A stretch of 64,000 nucleotides of DNA from Pseudomonas sp. NBRC 111124 (GCF_001320245.1 NZ_BCBA01000057.1:38871-102870), one strand, 5' to 3'. Shown: positions 32,027 to 41,116, counted from the stretch's first letter. Made by a program: numbers and translations. Notes: generated by a model not told the origin, from the sequence alone.

Positions 32027-35000
32027 ATGGGTTTCAACCTTTCCGCCTGGGCGTTGCGCAATCGCCAGATCGTGCTGTTCCTGATGATTTTGTTGGCTGC
32101 CATTGGCGCGATGTCCTACACCAAGCTGGGGCAGAGCGAAGACCCTCCGTTCACCTTCAAGGCCATGGTCATCCGTACCCTGTGGCCGGGTGCCACGGCT
32201 GAGGAAGTCTCGCGCCAGGTCACCGAGCGCATCGAGAAGAAGCTGATGGAGACCGGCGAGTACGAGAAGATCGTCTCGTTCTCGCGCCCGGGTGAATCGC
32301 AGGTCACCTTCATGGCTCGCGACTCGCTGCATTCCAAGGACATTCCCGAGCTGTGGTACCAGATCCGCAAGAAGGTCGCGGACATCCGTCATACCCTGCC
32401 ACCGGAAATCCAGGGGCCGTTCTTCAACGATGAGTTCGGCACCACGTTCGGCAATATCTACGCATTGACCGGCGCCGGCTTCGATTACGCGGTGCTCAAG
32501 GACTACGCCGACCGTATCCAGATCCAGCTGCAACGGGTCAAGGACGTTGGCAAGGTCGAGCTGGTCGGCCTGCAGGACGAGAAAATCTGGATCGAGCTGT
32601 CCAACCTCAAGCTGGCCACCCTCGGCGTGCCGCTGGAGGCGGTACAGCAGGCGCTGCGTGAGCAGAACGCGGTCAGCACCGCCGGCTTCTTCGAAACCCC
32701 CAGCGAGCGCCTGCAACTGCGGGTGAGCGGGCGTTTCGACAGCGTTGACGAGATCCGCCAGTTCCCCATCCGGGTGGGCGACCGCACCTTCCGCATCGGC
32801 GATGTGGCCGATGTACACCGTGGCTTCAACGACCCGCCCGCACCGCGCATGCGCTTCATGGGCGAGGACGCCATCGGCCTGGCGGTGTCGATGAAGGATG
32901 GCGGCGACATTCTGGTGCTGGGCAAGGCGTTGGAGGGCGAGTTCGAGCGCCTGGCGCGCAACCTGCCGGCTGGCATGGAGCTGCGCAAGGTTTCGGACCA
33001 ACCGGCGGCGGTCAAGGCCGGTGTCGGCGAATTCGTCCAGGTGCTGGTCGAGGCGCTGGTCATCGTGCTGCTGGTGAGCTTCTTCTCCCTCGGCCTGCGC
33101 ACCGGCCTGGTGGTGGCCTTGGCCATCCCGCTGGTGCTGGCCATGACCTTCGCCGCCATGTACTACTTCGGCATCGGTCTGCACAAGATCTCGCTCGGTG
33201 CGCTGGTGCTGGCGCTGGGCCTGTTGGTGGACGACGCGATCATTGCCGTGGAGATGATGGCGATCAAGATGGAGCAGGGCTTCGACCGCCTCAAGGCGGC
33301 CAGCTACGCCTGGACCAGTACGGCGTTCCCGATGCTCACCGGTACGCTGATTACGGCAGCGGGCTTCCTGCCGATTGCCACGGCGGCCTCCAGCACCGGC
33401 GAATACACCCGCTCGATCTTCCAGGTGGTGACCATCGCGCTGCTGACCTCGTGGGTCGCGGCCGTGGTCTTCGTGCCTTACCTGGGCGAAAGGCTGCTGC
33501 CGGACCTGGCCAAGCTGCATGCCGCCCGCCATGGCAAGGACGGGCATGCACCCGACCCATACGGCACGCCGTTCTACCAGCGCGTGCGGCGTGTGGTGGA
33601 GTGGTGCGTGCGGCGACGCAAGACGGTGATCCTGCTGACTATTGCCGCCTTTGTCGGCAGCATCCTGCTGTTCCGCTTCGTGCCGCAGCAGTTCTTCCCG
33701 GCTTCGGGGCGCCCGGAGCTGATGGTCGATCTGAAGCTCGCCGAAGGTGCCTCGCTGGCCAATACGGCCGAGCGGGTCAAGCAGCTGGAAGCGTTGCTCA
33801 GACAGCAGGACGGCATCGATAACTACGTGGCCTATGTGGGGACCGGTTCGCCGCGCTTCTACCTGCCGTTGGACCAGCAACTGCCAGCCGCCAGCTTTGC
33901 CCAGTTCGTGGTGCTGGCCAAGTCGATGGAAGACCGCGAGCGCCTGCGCAGCTGGCTGATCAACACTGTCGACCAGCAGTTCCCCGACCTGCGCGCCCGC
34001 GTCACGCGCCTGGAAAATGGCCCTCCCGTGGGCTACCCGGTGCAGTTCCGGGTCACTGGCGAGCACATCGAGAAGGCCCGTGCCCTGGCCCGCGAGGTGG
34101 CGGACAAGGTGCGTGAGAACCCGCATGTGGTCAACGTGCACCTGGACTGGGAAGAGCCGAGCAAGGCGGTATTCCTGGAGATCGATCAAGACCGCGCCCG
34201 CGCCTTGGGCGTAAGCACCGCGCAGCTATCGAGCTTCCTGCAGAGCTCGCTGACCGGTACCACGGTCAGCCAGTACCGCGAGGACAATGAACTGATCGAG
34301 ATCCTCTTGCGTGGCACCCAGCAGGAACGTGGCGAACTGGGCAATCTCGGTAGCCTGGCGTTGCCCACCAGCAACGGCCAGAGCGTGGCGCTGTCGCAGG
34401 TGGCAACCCTGGAGTATGGCTTCGAGGAAGGCATCATCTGGCACCGCAATCGCCTGCCGACGGTGACCGTACGTGCCGACATCTATGACAAGGAGCAGCC
34501 TGCGACCCTGGTGCAGCAGATCCTGCCGACCTTGCAGGAGATCAAGGCCAAGCTGCCGGATGGCTACCTGCTGGAAGTGGGCGGCACGGTGGAAGACTCG
34601 GAGCGCGGGCAAAAGTCGGTAAACGCCGGCATGCCACTGTTCATTGTGGTGGTGCTGAGCCTGCTGATGATCCAGCTACGCAGCTTCTCGCGCACGGTGA
34701 TGGTATTCCTTACTGCGCCGTTGGGGCTGATTGGCGTGACCCTGTTCCTGCTGGTGTTCCGCCAACCGTTCGGCTTTGTCGCCATGCTCGGCACCATCGC
34801 CCTGGCGGGCATGATCATGCGCAACTCGGTGATCCTGGTGGACCAGATCGAGCAGGATATTGCGTCGGGGTTGGACCGCTGGCAGGCGATCATCGAGGCC
34901 ACGGTGCGGCGCTTCCGTCCGATCGTGCTGACCGCGCTGGCGGCGGTGCTGGCGATGATCCCGTTGTCGCGCAGTGTGTTCTATGGGCCGATGGCGGTGG

Positions 35001-35092
35001 CGATCATGGGGGGGTTGATCGTGGCTACGGCATTGACACTGCTGTTCCTGCCGGCTTTGTATGCGGCGTGGTTCAGGGTGAAGAAAGTCTGA
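32027..35092 (+). CDS. mexK: RND efflux transporter, MexK-like
   Basis: Proton-driven inner-membrane pump (1021 aa, normal RND size) with 12 expected membrane segments and two large periplasmic domains. TM1 is near residues 10-30 (RQIVLFLMILLAAIGAMSY). The TM4 proton relay is present as ALGLLVDDAIIAVEMM. Late segments include TVMVFLTAPLGLIGVTLF and RPIVLTALAAVLAMIP. The ATG is 6 bp after mexJ, with AAGGAG inside the end of mexJ. No outer-membrane channel gene follows, as with P. aeruginosa mexJK, which borrows OprM, so a shared TolC-type channel is expected. Confidence 0.9.
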   Translation: MGFNLSAWALRNRQIVLFLMILLAAIGAMSYTKLGQSEDPPFTFKAMVIRTLWPGATAEEVSRQVTERIEKKLMETGEYEKIVSFSRPGESQVTFMARDSLHSKDIPELWYQIRKKVADIRHTLPPEIQGPFFNDEFGTTFGNIYALTGAGFDYAVLKDYADRIQIQLQRVKDVGKVELVGLQDEKIWIELSNLKLATLGVPLEAVQQALREQNAVSTAGFFETPSERLQLRVSGRFDSVDEIRQFPIRVGDRTFRIGDVADVHRGFNDPPAPRMRFMGEDAIGLAVSMKDGGDILVLGKALEGEFERLARNLPAGMELRKVSDQPAAVKAGVGEFVQVLVEALVIVLLVSFFSLGLRTGLVVALAIPLVLAMTFAAMYYFGIGLHKISLGALVLALGLLVDDAIIAVEMMAIKMEQGFDRLKAASYAWTSTAFPMLTGTLITAAGFLPIATAASSTGEYTRSIFQVVTIALLTSWVAAVVFVPYLGERLLPDLAKLHAARHGKDGHAPDPYGTPFYQRVRRVVEWCVRRRKTVILLTIAAFVGSILLFRFVPQQFFPASGRPELMVDLKLAEGASLANTAERVKQLEALLRQQDGIDNYVAYVGTGSPRFYLPLDQQLPAASFAQFVVLAKSMEDRERLRSWLINTVDQQFPDLRARVTRLENGPPVGYPVQFRVTGEHIEKARALAREVADKVRENPHVVNVHLDWEEPSKAVFLEIDQDRARALGVSTAQLSSFLQSSLTGTTVSQYREDNELIEILLRGTQQERGELGNLGSLALPTSNGQSVALSQVATLEYGFEEGIIWHRNRLPTVTVRADIYDKEQPATLVQQILPTLQEIKAKLPDGYLLEVGGTVEDSERGQKSVNAGMPLFIVVVLSLLMIQLRSFSRTVMVFLTAPLGLIGVTLFLLVFRQPFGFVAMLGTIALAGMIMRNSVILVDQIEQDIASGLDRWQAIIEATVRRFRPIVLTALAAVLAMIPLSRSVFYGPMAVAIMGGLIVATALTLLFLPALYAAWFRVKKV

Positions 35093-35120
35093 AGATCGTG
35101 GGGGAGGGCTTTGCCCTCCA

Positions 35121-35186
35121 TTCGCGACACAAGGCCGCTCCTACAGGCGATTGCGTTTCTCTGTAGGAGCGGCCTTGTGTCGCGAA
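35121..35186. repeat. REP doublet, acacaag variant
   Basis: Perfect 26-bp inverted arms at 35121-35146 and 35161-35186. The core reads cgacacaaggccgctcc, differing from the gcgggcaagcccgctcc type. Lies between the convergent mexK-like and DUF4197 genes. The same 26-bp arm occurs at 42356-42425. Confidence 0.83.
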
Positions 35187-35212
35187 AGGGCTGCAGAGCA
35201 GCCCCAGGGGCC

Positions 35213-35899
35213 TCAAAGTGCGCCGAAGACTTTCTTGGCCAGGCTGGTAGCGGCCTGCGCCGGGTTCTGGCGGATGCTTTCTTCCTGCTTGGCAATCATC
35301 TCGAACAGGCCATCCAGCGCCTTCTCGGTCACGTAGTTCTCGATGTTGGCGTCATCCTTGATCAGCCCCAGGCCTTTGGCTTGGCCGGCGAAGGCGTTGT
35401 ACTGCTGGGCGACACCGACCTTGTCGGTGGCCTGCTTGACGATCGGCAGGAACTTGGCGCGGATCTGCTCGCGGCTGCTCTTGTTCAGGTACTGTGTGGC
35501 CGAGTCCTGACCACCGCTCAGGATGCCTTTGGCATCGGTCACGGTCATCTTCTTCACGGCATCCACCAGAATCGCCTGAGCCTGTGGCACGGCGGCTTCG
35601 GCGGCCTTGTTCATGCTGGTTTCCAGGGCATCGACCTGGTCGCCTTTGCCGAACATCTTCATGGCTTTGGCGGCTTTGCCGAGGTTGCCCGGCAGCTCGA
35701 TGCGCACATCAGGGTTGTTGCTGAAGCCGCCTGGCGTGCTCAGCTGCTTGACGGCAATCTGCGCGCCTTGGGTAAGGGCATCCTTCAGGCCGCCGGTGGC
35801 GTCGGACTGGCTCAGGTCGCCAAGCGACAGGGCCAGGGCACTGGCCGAAAGCAGCAGGCCGGCGCACAGGGTGGTGAAGCGCAGGGAGGCGCGAATCAT
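35213..35899 (-). CDS. DUF4197 periplasmic protein
   Basis: A 228-aa secreted protein of the DUF4197 family, function unknown. The start at 35899 has AAGGAAA 6 bases upstream; the frame extends upstream but only over the neighbouring gene. Signal peptide MIRASLRFTTLCAGLLLSAS with cleavage near ALA. The mature protein is mostly helical: GGLKDALTQGAQIAVKQLST, then MNKAAEAAVPQAQAILVDAV and EKALDGLFEMIAKQEESIRQ, the latter close to the family's conserved C-terminal segment. No catalytic motif stands out. Last gene of a minus-strand group with two YbaY-like genes. Confidence 0.85.
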   Translation of the reverse strand: MIRASLRFTTLCAGLLLSASALALSLGDLSQSDATGGLKDALTQGAQIAVKQLSTPGGFSNNPDVRIELPGNLGKAAKAMKMFGKGDQVDALETSMNKAAEAAVPQAQAILVDAVKKMTVTDAKGILSGGQDSATQYLNKSSREQIRAKFLPIVKQATDKVGVAQQYNAFAGQAKGLGLIKDDANIENYVTEKALDGLFEMIAKQEESIRQNPAQAATSLAKKVFGAL

Positions 35900-35931
35900 G
35901 GGCGTTTCCTTATCGATGAAGTGGGGCGGGC

Positions 35932-36330
35932 TCAGCGCACCGGGTCGACTTTGACCCGCACTGGCTGCTGGTCGCTGCCGTCGAGTGCGACGCCGTGGTG
36001 TTCGGTGTTGATGAACAGCAGCTTGCCGCCCAGTTCGATCCGCGCGCTGACCGCATAGCGGTGGCCGGGCTTGACCTGGGCCGGGTCGTAAGTGAGGTGG
36101 AACGGCAGCGGCACGTTGCCTTTGACCGGGCCGGCCTGGCGGGCCAGGGTCACGGCGGGGGCGTCCATCAGCGAGACATCCTGCAACTCGACGCTCAGGG
36201 TGGCGGCAGGGGGCAGGGCGATGCGCTGCAGGTAGAAGACTTCGCCATCCAGGCTGGCCTGGGTGGACGGGGTATGGCTGGAGCAGGCTGCGAGCAGGGA
36301 TGCGCAACACAGCATAAAGAGCTTTTTCAT
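35932..36330 (-). CDS. YbaY-family lipoprotein
   Basis: A 132-aa lipoprotein with signal MKKLFMLCCASLLAAC (Cys16 lipidated, lipobox LAAC). ATG 36330 has GGAG six bases upstream. The mature part is a beta-sandwich-like YbaY domain: LPPAATLSVELQDVSLMDAP near the start and YAVSARIELGGKLLFINTEH in the second half. YbaY proteins are small outer-membrane lipoproteins of unclear role. It shares clear similarity with the next upstream gene, which lacks a signal peptide. Confidence 0.85.
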   Translation of the reverse strand: MKKLFMLCCASLLAACSSHTPSTQASLDGEVFYLQRIALPPAATLSVELQDVSLMDAPAVTLARQAGPVKGNVPLPFHLTYDPAQVKPGHRYAVSARIELGGKLLFINTEHHGVALDGSDQQPVRVKVDPVR

Positions 36331-36402
36331 GGAATCTCCGGTGTCCTTGGAGCTGGCTTGTGGCCAACCCCACGGACTTTAGCGGATTTTCCCGGTAGAT
36401 GG

Positions 36403-36771
36403 TCAATCGATGAGGTTACCGCCGTGGATTCCGTCAGTGCTCGGCCGGACCTTGTCGACCGCGACCTGATAGGTGGTGATCCCCGCCTTTACCGGGTAGC
36501 GACTGGTATTGATGTACATCAGTTCGCCGTCATGCTCGATGCGTGCGGCGATGGCGTAGTCATGCTTCTGGTCGATCTGGCTCCAGTCAAACGGAAGTGG
36601 CAGGGTGATTGGAAAACCGGTCCCCCAGCGCAGGCACAGTTCGGAAACAACGGTGGCTGGCGCATCTGCCAACGAAACATCTAGCAGACTCAGCTTGACC
36701 TGGCCGTTTGACGGAGGTGTGTTGCTGTCCGAGCAGATGATTTCAACGGTCAACGACTTGATCTTGGGCAT
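36403..36771 (-). CDS. YbaY-like protein without signal peptide
   Basis: A 122-aa paralogue of the downstream lipoprotein: QVKLSLLDVSLADAPATVVS and YAIAARIEHDGELMYINTSR line up with its two conserved segments. The N-terminus MPKIKSLTVEIICSDSNTPP has no signal peptide or lipobox, so the protein should remain in the cytoplasm unless exported otherwise. ATG 36771 has AAGGAGT at good distance, so the short start is well supported and the lack of signal is probably real. Likely produced by local duplication. Function unknown. Confidence 0.8.
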   Translation of the reverse strand: MPKIKSLTVEIICSDSNTPPSNGQVKLSLLDVSLADAPATVVSELCLRWGTGFPITLPLPFDWSQIDQKHDYAIAARIEHDGELMYINTSRYPVKAGITTYQVAVDKVRPSTDGIHGGNLID

Positions 36772-36851
36772 ATTGATACTCCTTGAGAGGGATGTGCGGG
36801 TACAGCGGATTCATGCTGATCCCTCCCAAGGGCTGAATGCAGGCTGAAAAC

Positions 36852-39338
36852 CTACCCTTGCACGATATCCCCTGGCTCATCGCGGTGCAGTGCCACCTGG
36901 CGAATCGACAGGCGCAGCTCGGCCGACAGCACGCGCTTGGCCACGCCTTCGGCCAGTTCGCCGAGCTTGTCGTGGTAACCCAGCTTGCCGTTGCCATCCG
37001 GACGCAGCACGCCCTGTTCGACCAGTGTCTGGATGAAGTGGCGGAACAGGGTCTTGTCGAAGAACTCCGGGGCATTCAGGCCATGCAGGATCGACAGGCG
37101 CTGAGCCATCATCACGCACAGGTCTTCCAGCTCTTCGGCGCTCAGGGTGTGCTGGCCGCTGTTGAGCAGCAGCGAAGTGGCCATGTAGAAACGCTGCAAG
37201 GTCTGGGTGATGGTGCGGGCAAGCAAGGTCAGCAGCACGAACGGGCGAGAGCTCGGCGCCGGGCGCATGTACAGGTCGTTCTCGTGGCGCAGCAGGCCTT
37301 GATCGACCAGCGCCGCCAGCCATTGGTCGATCACCTCGTCCAGTTGCTCCGGCGTCCAGCGCAGGAACAGTTCGGCCTGCAGGTACGGGTACAACGCATG
37401 CACGTATTGCCCGAGCAGTTCGCGGCTCATGCGCGAGCTGCTGAGGAAGAAGCTCGCCAGCAAAGCGGGCAGCGCGAAGATGTGCAGGACGTTGTTGCGG
37501 TAATAGGTCATCAGTACCGCGTTGGCTTCATCCAGGTAGAGGATGCGACCCAGCGCGTCCTTCTGCTCGGCCAGCAGGTCCATGCTGCGAACGTGCTCGA
37601 TCAGTGTCTGGCCGTCGCCCTCGGGCAAGGTGGTGTGCTCGGAGTAAGGCACTTGGCGCAGCAAGGCCAGGTACAGGTCGAGCACTCGGGTGAGGGCGCG
37701 CTCGTCCAGCGCCAGGCGGCTGGTGGAGAGCAGTGCCAGGGCCACCAGGTTGACCGGGTTTACCGCTGCTGCCTCGTTGAGGTGGCGGGCCACGGTTTCG
37801 CCCAGGCGGGAGGTGGCATCGTTCAGCCAGGCTGGGCGGAATTGTGGGCCCAGCTCCTGCTCGCGCCAGCCGGGTTGCTGCTCGTCCAGGAAGCCGGCCA
37901 GGCGGATCGGCTCGCCGAAGTTGACGTACACCTGACCGAAGCGCTGCTTCAACGCGCCGAAGACCTTGAAGATGTCGAAGATCGACTCTTTCTTCTTGCT
38001 CGCCCCGCGCAGTTCGCCGAGATAGGTGCGGCCTTCCAGCACCCGTTCGTAGCCAATATACACAGGCACGAACACAATCGGCGTGCGCGACGAGCGCAGG
38101 AAGCTGCGCAGGGTGATCGCCAGCATCCCGGTACGCGGCTGCAGCATGCGCCCGGTGCGCGAGCGGCCGCCTTCGACGAAGTACTCCACCGGGAAGCCCT
38201 TGGTGAACAAGGTGTGCAGGTATTCATTGAACACGGCGGTGTACAGCGGATTGCCCTTGAACGTGCGGCGCATGAAGAACGCGCCGCCTCGGCGCAGCAG
38301 GCCACCGATCCCCGGCATGTTGAGGTTGATGCCGGCGGCAACGTGCGGCGGCGTCAGGCCATTGCGGAACAGCAGGTAGGACAGCAGCAGGTAGTCGATG
38401 TGGCTGCGGTGGCAGGGCACGTAGATCACTTCGTGGCCCGGGGCGATGCCTTGTACCTGCTCGATGTGGTTGACCTTGATGCCGTCGTAGATCTTGTTCC
38501 AGAACCAGCTCAGCACCACTTCGAGGAAGCGGATCGCGGTGTAGGTGTAGTCCGAGGCGATCTCGTTGCCGTAGCGCAGCGCCTGGGCTTCGGCCTTGGC
38601 CACGGGCATGTTCTCGCGCTGGGCTTCCTCGGCGATGGCCTGGCGAACCAAGGGTGCATGCACCAAGCCCTTGACCAGGTTACGGCGGTGCGAGATGTCC
38701 GGGCCGATCACTGCGGTCTTGAGGTTGCGAAAGTGCACGCGCATCAGGCGCTGGGCCATGCGCACGGTGCGCTCGTGGCCCTTGTTGTGCTGCACCAGCT
38801 CGCGCAGGTGGATCGGTGCGGAGAACTGCACACGGGTCTTGCGGCCCAGGATCAGCACGGTCAGCAGCCGGCGCAGGCGCCCGGTGACGGCCCAGCTGTC
38901 GGCAAACAGCAATTTCCACGGGCTGCTCTCACTGGCTGGCGTCTGCCCCCAGAACACACTGACCGGAATGATCTGTGCGTCTTCCTCGGCGTGCTGGCTG
39001 ATGGCAGCGACCAGGCGTTCCAGAGTCGGTGGGGCGCCGCTCTTGTCGTGGCGGCCGAGCCAGTCAGGGGCGGGTGTCAGGTAGAAGAACGCGGCGGGTT
39101 CATGCAGCGGGCCGACCGCTACTGGCAAGACCGGGCGCGGCAGCCCCGCTTTGGTGCATTCGCGGTCAAGCACTGCCAGGTCGGTCAGCGATGGCGAGGG
39201 CAGCGCGTAGAACACCGGGCGGCTGCGGTCGAGCTTGAGGGTCAGGGACGACTGATTGATGGTCTCGGAGCGCACCCACAGGTACATCAGGCGACGCAGG
39301 GCGCCGAAGATCAGGCGGCGCAGGGGGGAACGGGTCAT
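36852..39338 (-). CDS. plsB: Glycerol-3-phosphate 1-O-acyltransferase PlsB
   Basis: Membrane-bound enzyme (828 aa) that puts the first acyl chain on glycerol-3-phosphate in phospholipid synthesis. Start chosen at ATG 39338 (MTRSPLRRLIFGALRRLMYL), the usual PlsB N-terminus in pseudomonads; ATG 39383 adds 15 residues. The acyltransferase block has VPCHRSHIDYLLLSYLLF (HxxxxD), then GGLLRRGGAFFMRR, and EYFVEGGRSRTGRML and IVFVPVYIGYERV, the remaining blocks of the family. The long C-terminal helical part is typical of the PlsB type. CdsA, a later step of the pathway, is encoded at 60 kb. Confidence 0.96.
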   Translation of the reverse strand: MTRSPLRRLIFGALRRLMYLWVRSETINQSSLTLKLDRSRPVFYALPSPSLTDLAVLDRECTKAGLPRPVLPVAVGPLHEPAAFFYLTPAPDWLGRHDKSGAPPTLERLVAAISQHAEEDAQIIPVSVFWGQTPASESSPWKLLFADSWAVTGRLRRLLTVLILGRKTRVQFSAPIHLRELVQHNKGHERTVRMAQRLMRVHFRNLKTAVIGPDISHRRNLVKGLVHAPLVRQAIAEEAQRENMPVAKAEAQALRYGNEIASDYTYTAIRFLEVVLSWFWNKIYDGIKVNHIEQVQGIAPGHEVIYVPCHRSHIDYLLLSYLLFRNGLTPPHVAAGINLNMPGIGGLLRRGGAFFMRRTFKGNPLYTAVFNEYLHTLFTKGFPVEYFVEGGRSRTGRMLQPRTGMLAITLRSFLRSSRTPIVFVPVYIGYERVLEGRTYLGELRGASKKKESIFDIFKVFGALKQRFGQVYVNFGEPIRLAGFLDEQQPGWREQELGPQFRPAWLNDATSRLGETVARHLNEAAAVNPVNLVALALLSTSRLALDERALTRVLDLYLALLRQVPYSEHTTLPEGDGQTLIEHVRSMDLLAEQKDALGRILYLDEANAVLMTYYRNNVLHIFALPALLASFFLSSSRMSRELLGQYVHALYPYLQAELFLRWTPEQLDEVIDQWLAALVDQGLLRHENDLYMRPAPSSRPFVLLTLLARTITQTLQRFYMATSLLLNSGQHTLSAEELEDLCVMMAQRLSILHGLNAPEFFDKTLFRHFIQTLVEQGVLRPDGNGKLGYHDKLGELAEGVAKRVLSAELRLSIRQVALHRDEPGDIVQG

Positions 39339-39462
39339 GGGGTGAGTGCCCTGGGGAGTAAATTTCAGAGAATAGACAGCCATTTAGTCTGCCGTATCGG
39401 CGCAAGTTCAGCAAAATTCGGTAAATAGCGCGACGGTCATCAAATTTTTTTGTTCTGTGTCA

Positions 39463-39570
39463 TATACTCGGCCTGCCACTTGCAGGATATTTCGGCAAGC
39501 GGCGTCGACATAGGGAGGACACCCTGTGTCTACAAGGCGATCTTCACAATAAAAATCCGGAGTAGTTCAG
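39463..39570 (+). promoter_or_regulatory. Promoter and 5' leader of the cold shock gene
   Basis: TATACT at 39463-39468 in a T-rich stretch is a plausible -10, which would give a leader of about 95 nt before the ATG at 39571. Cold shock genes often have long structured leaders; I do not see a decisive structure here. The ribosome site CCGGAG lies 9-13 bases upstream of the ATG. Confidence 0.45.
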
Positions 39571-39780
39571 ATGTCGTCTCGTGAGACTGGGAATGTTAAG
39601 TGGTTCAACGATGCCAAAGGTTATGGCTTCATTCAGCGCGAAGGTGGTGCGGATGTGTTCGTCCACTATCGGGCGATCCGCGGTGAGGGGCATCGTACCC
39701 TGGTCGAAGGGCAGCGGGTGGAATACGCCTGCGTGCAGGGCCAGAAAGGCCTGCAAGCCGAGGACGTAGTCGGGCTCTGA
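39571..39780 (+). CDS. Cold shock domain protein
   Basis: A 69-aa single-domain nucleic-acid-binding protein. RNP1 is KGYGFI (in NVKWFNDAKGYGFIQREG) and RNP2 is DVFVHY; both are intact. Differences from typical CspA are at RAIRGEGHRTLVEGQRVEYA, where the FxxI segment reads YRAI. It may act as an RNA chaperone in cold or stationary phase. Monocistronic, between plsB (divergent) and a convergent hypothetical gene. Confidence 0.93.
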   Translation: MSSRETGNVKWFNDAKGYGFIQREGGADVFVHYRAIRGEGHRTLVEGQRVEYACVQGQKGLQAEDVVGL

Positions 39781-39790
39781 GCCTCTGGCT

Positions 39791-39895
39791 GTAGGAGCGG
39801 GCTTGCCCCGCGAACACTGGCGCAGCCGGTGCCATAGAGTACGGTGGCGCATGGCACCGGCTTAGCCGGTGTTCCCGGGACAAGCCCGCTCCTAC
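39791..39895. repeat. Extended REP doublet
   Basis: Outer arms gtaggagcgggcttg (39791-39805) and the complement at 39881-39895; inside are a second pair, ccggtgccat and atggcaccgg, giving a long interrupted palindrome. Lies between the convergent cold shock and 39912 genes. Similar inner aacaccgg-type sequence appears in the doublet at 51195-51281. Confidence 0.75.
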
Positions 39896-39911
39896 CGAGA
39901 AAACCATGTCG

Positions 39912-40286
39912 TCAGGTACGCCAGGTGATTTCCTCTTCACCGTCGGCGCTGATGCGGATCCAGCGATCGGCATCTTCTTCACCGTCTTCCTCGACCCAGC
40001 CACCCGGCGCACAACGCACCTCGACGTTCAGCGCGGCGAACGCGTCGCGGGCGCAGGCGACGTCATCGATCCATGGGGTCTGGTCGCTTTCCAAGTACAG
40101 GCTGTTCCATTTCCCTACAGCTTTGGGTAACCAGGTGACCGGAATGTTACCGGCCTGGCACTTGAAGGTCTGGCCTTTCTGCGTCCATTCGCTGCACGGG
40201 CCAACTGCCTGGCTGAGCCACTCGGCAATCTGCTTGTGATCGACGTCGGTGTCCTTCAGGTAAATCTCGATATCGGGTTGGCGCAT
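39912..40286 (-). CDS. Conserved small hypothetical protein
   Basis: A 124-aa acidic soluble protein (MRQPDIEIYLKDTDVDHKQI). It has no signal peptide or membrane segment. Notable features are WLSQAVGPCSEWTQKGQTFK, YLESDQTPWIDDVACARDAF with two cysteines, and a run of acidic residues near the end (VEEDGEEDADRWIRISADGE). I do not recognise the fold. It is 17 bp upstream of rlmA in the opposite sense of distance, i.e. rlmA (40304-41116) precedes it on the same strand, so it is probably the last gene after dapE-rlmA. Confidence 0.72.
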   Translation of the reverse strand: MRQPDIEIYLKDTDVDHKQIAEWLSQAVGPCSEWTQKGQTFKCQAGNIPVTWLPKAVGKWNSLYLESDQTPWIDDVACARDAFAALNVEVRCAPGGWVEEDGEEDADRWIRISADGEEEITWRT

Positions 40287-40303
40287 AAGGGCTCCGGGTG
40301 TGC

Positions 40304-41116
40304 TCAGTGCTGGCGCACGAAATAGTCATAACGCATGGAAACCGTAACCTCGAACGGCTCGGGCTGATCGATCACCCGGGCACGCTTCTCGGCGCTGGCG
40401 CGCCAGCCGTGCGGGGTCATCGCCAGCAGGTCGGCGCGGGCCTTGGGTTCGGCCAGGATCAGGCGAAACTCGAGGATCTCGCCATGGGCGTGGGCCATGC
40501 CCTCGGGCACCAAGGCCAGGTGCTTGTCGTCGGCGTAGGGGCGCACTTCATCGTAGAGCACTTCGCGCAGCTCCATCAGGTGGCCGCTGGTCGGGCCCAC
40601 GCGCATCAGGCCGCCACCGGGGCTGAGCAGACGCTTGGCCTCATCCCAGTCCAGCGGGCTGAACACGCTGGCGAGGAACTGGCAGCTGGCGTCGGCCAGC
40701 GGCACGCGGGCCATGCTGGCGACCATCCAGGTCACCTCGGGCGCACGACGGCAAGCGCGCTTGACCGCTTCGCGAGAGATGTCCAGGGCGTAGCCATCGG
40801 CTTCAGGCAGAGCCTGGGCCAATTGCGCGGTGTAGTAGCCTTCGCCACAGCCTATGTCGAGCCAGGCGCCAGGCTGGCGCTCGGCGGCGAGTTCGGCCAG
40901 GCGGCGGGCCACCGGGGCGTAGTGGCCGCCGTCGAGAAAGTCGCGGCGGGCTTCGACCATGGCCTGGTTGTCACCCGGGTCGCGGCTGTTCTTGTGCTGC
41001 ACCGGCAGCAAGTTCAGGTAACCCTGGCGGGCCCGGTCGAAGCGGTGGCCGGCCGGGCACACCACACCGTTGTCGAGCTGGCTCAGGGGTGCCTGGCAGA
41101 GTGGGCAGGCGAGCAT
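40304..41116 (-). CDS. rlmA: 23S rRNA (guanine-N1)-methyltransferase RlmA
   Basis: Methylates G745 of 23S rRNA in E. coli (270 aa here). The zinc-binding head is complete: CPLCQAPL ... VVCPAGHRFD (C-x2-C ... C-x3-H). It continues with GYLNLLPVQHKNSRDPGDN, near-diagnostic for this family, and the SAM site LDIGCGEGYYTAQLAQ. ATG 41116 overlaps the dapE stop by one base (TGATG), so translation is likely coupled; the open frame upstream of it is a shadow of dapE. The guanine position is inferred from the family. Confidence 0.88.
   Translation of the reverse strand: MLACPLCQAPLSQLDNGVVCPAGHRFDRARQGYLNLLPVQHKNSRDPGDNQAMVEARRDFLDGGHYAPVARRLAELAAERQPGAWLDIGCGEGYYTAQLAQALPEADGYALDISREAVKRACRRAPEVTWMVASMARVPLADASCQFLASVFSPLDWDEAKRLLSPGGGLMRVGPTSGHLMELREVLYDEVRPYADDKHLALVPEGMAHAHGEILEFRLILAEPKARADLLAMTPHGWRASAEKRARVIDQPEPFEVTVSMRYDYFVRQH

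Noticed and set aside
36837..39428. 863-codon open frame on the plus strand, antisense to plsB
   Set aside because: It mirrors plsB almost exactly, has the Gln/His/Val-rich composition of GC-rich antisense frames, and shows no domain. PlsB motifs on the minus strand are unambiguous.
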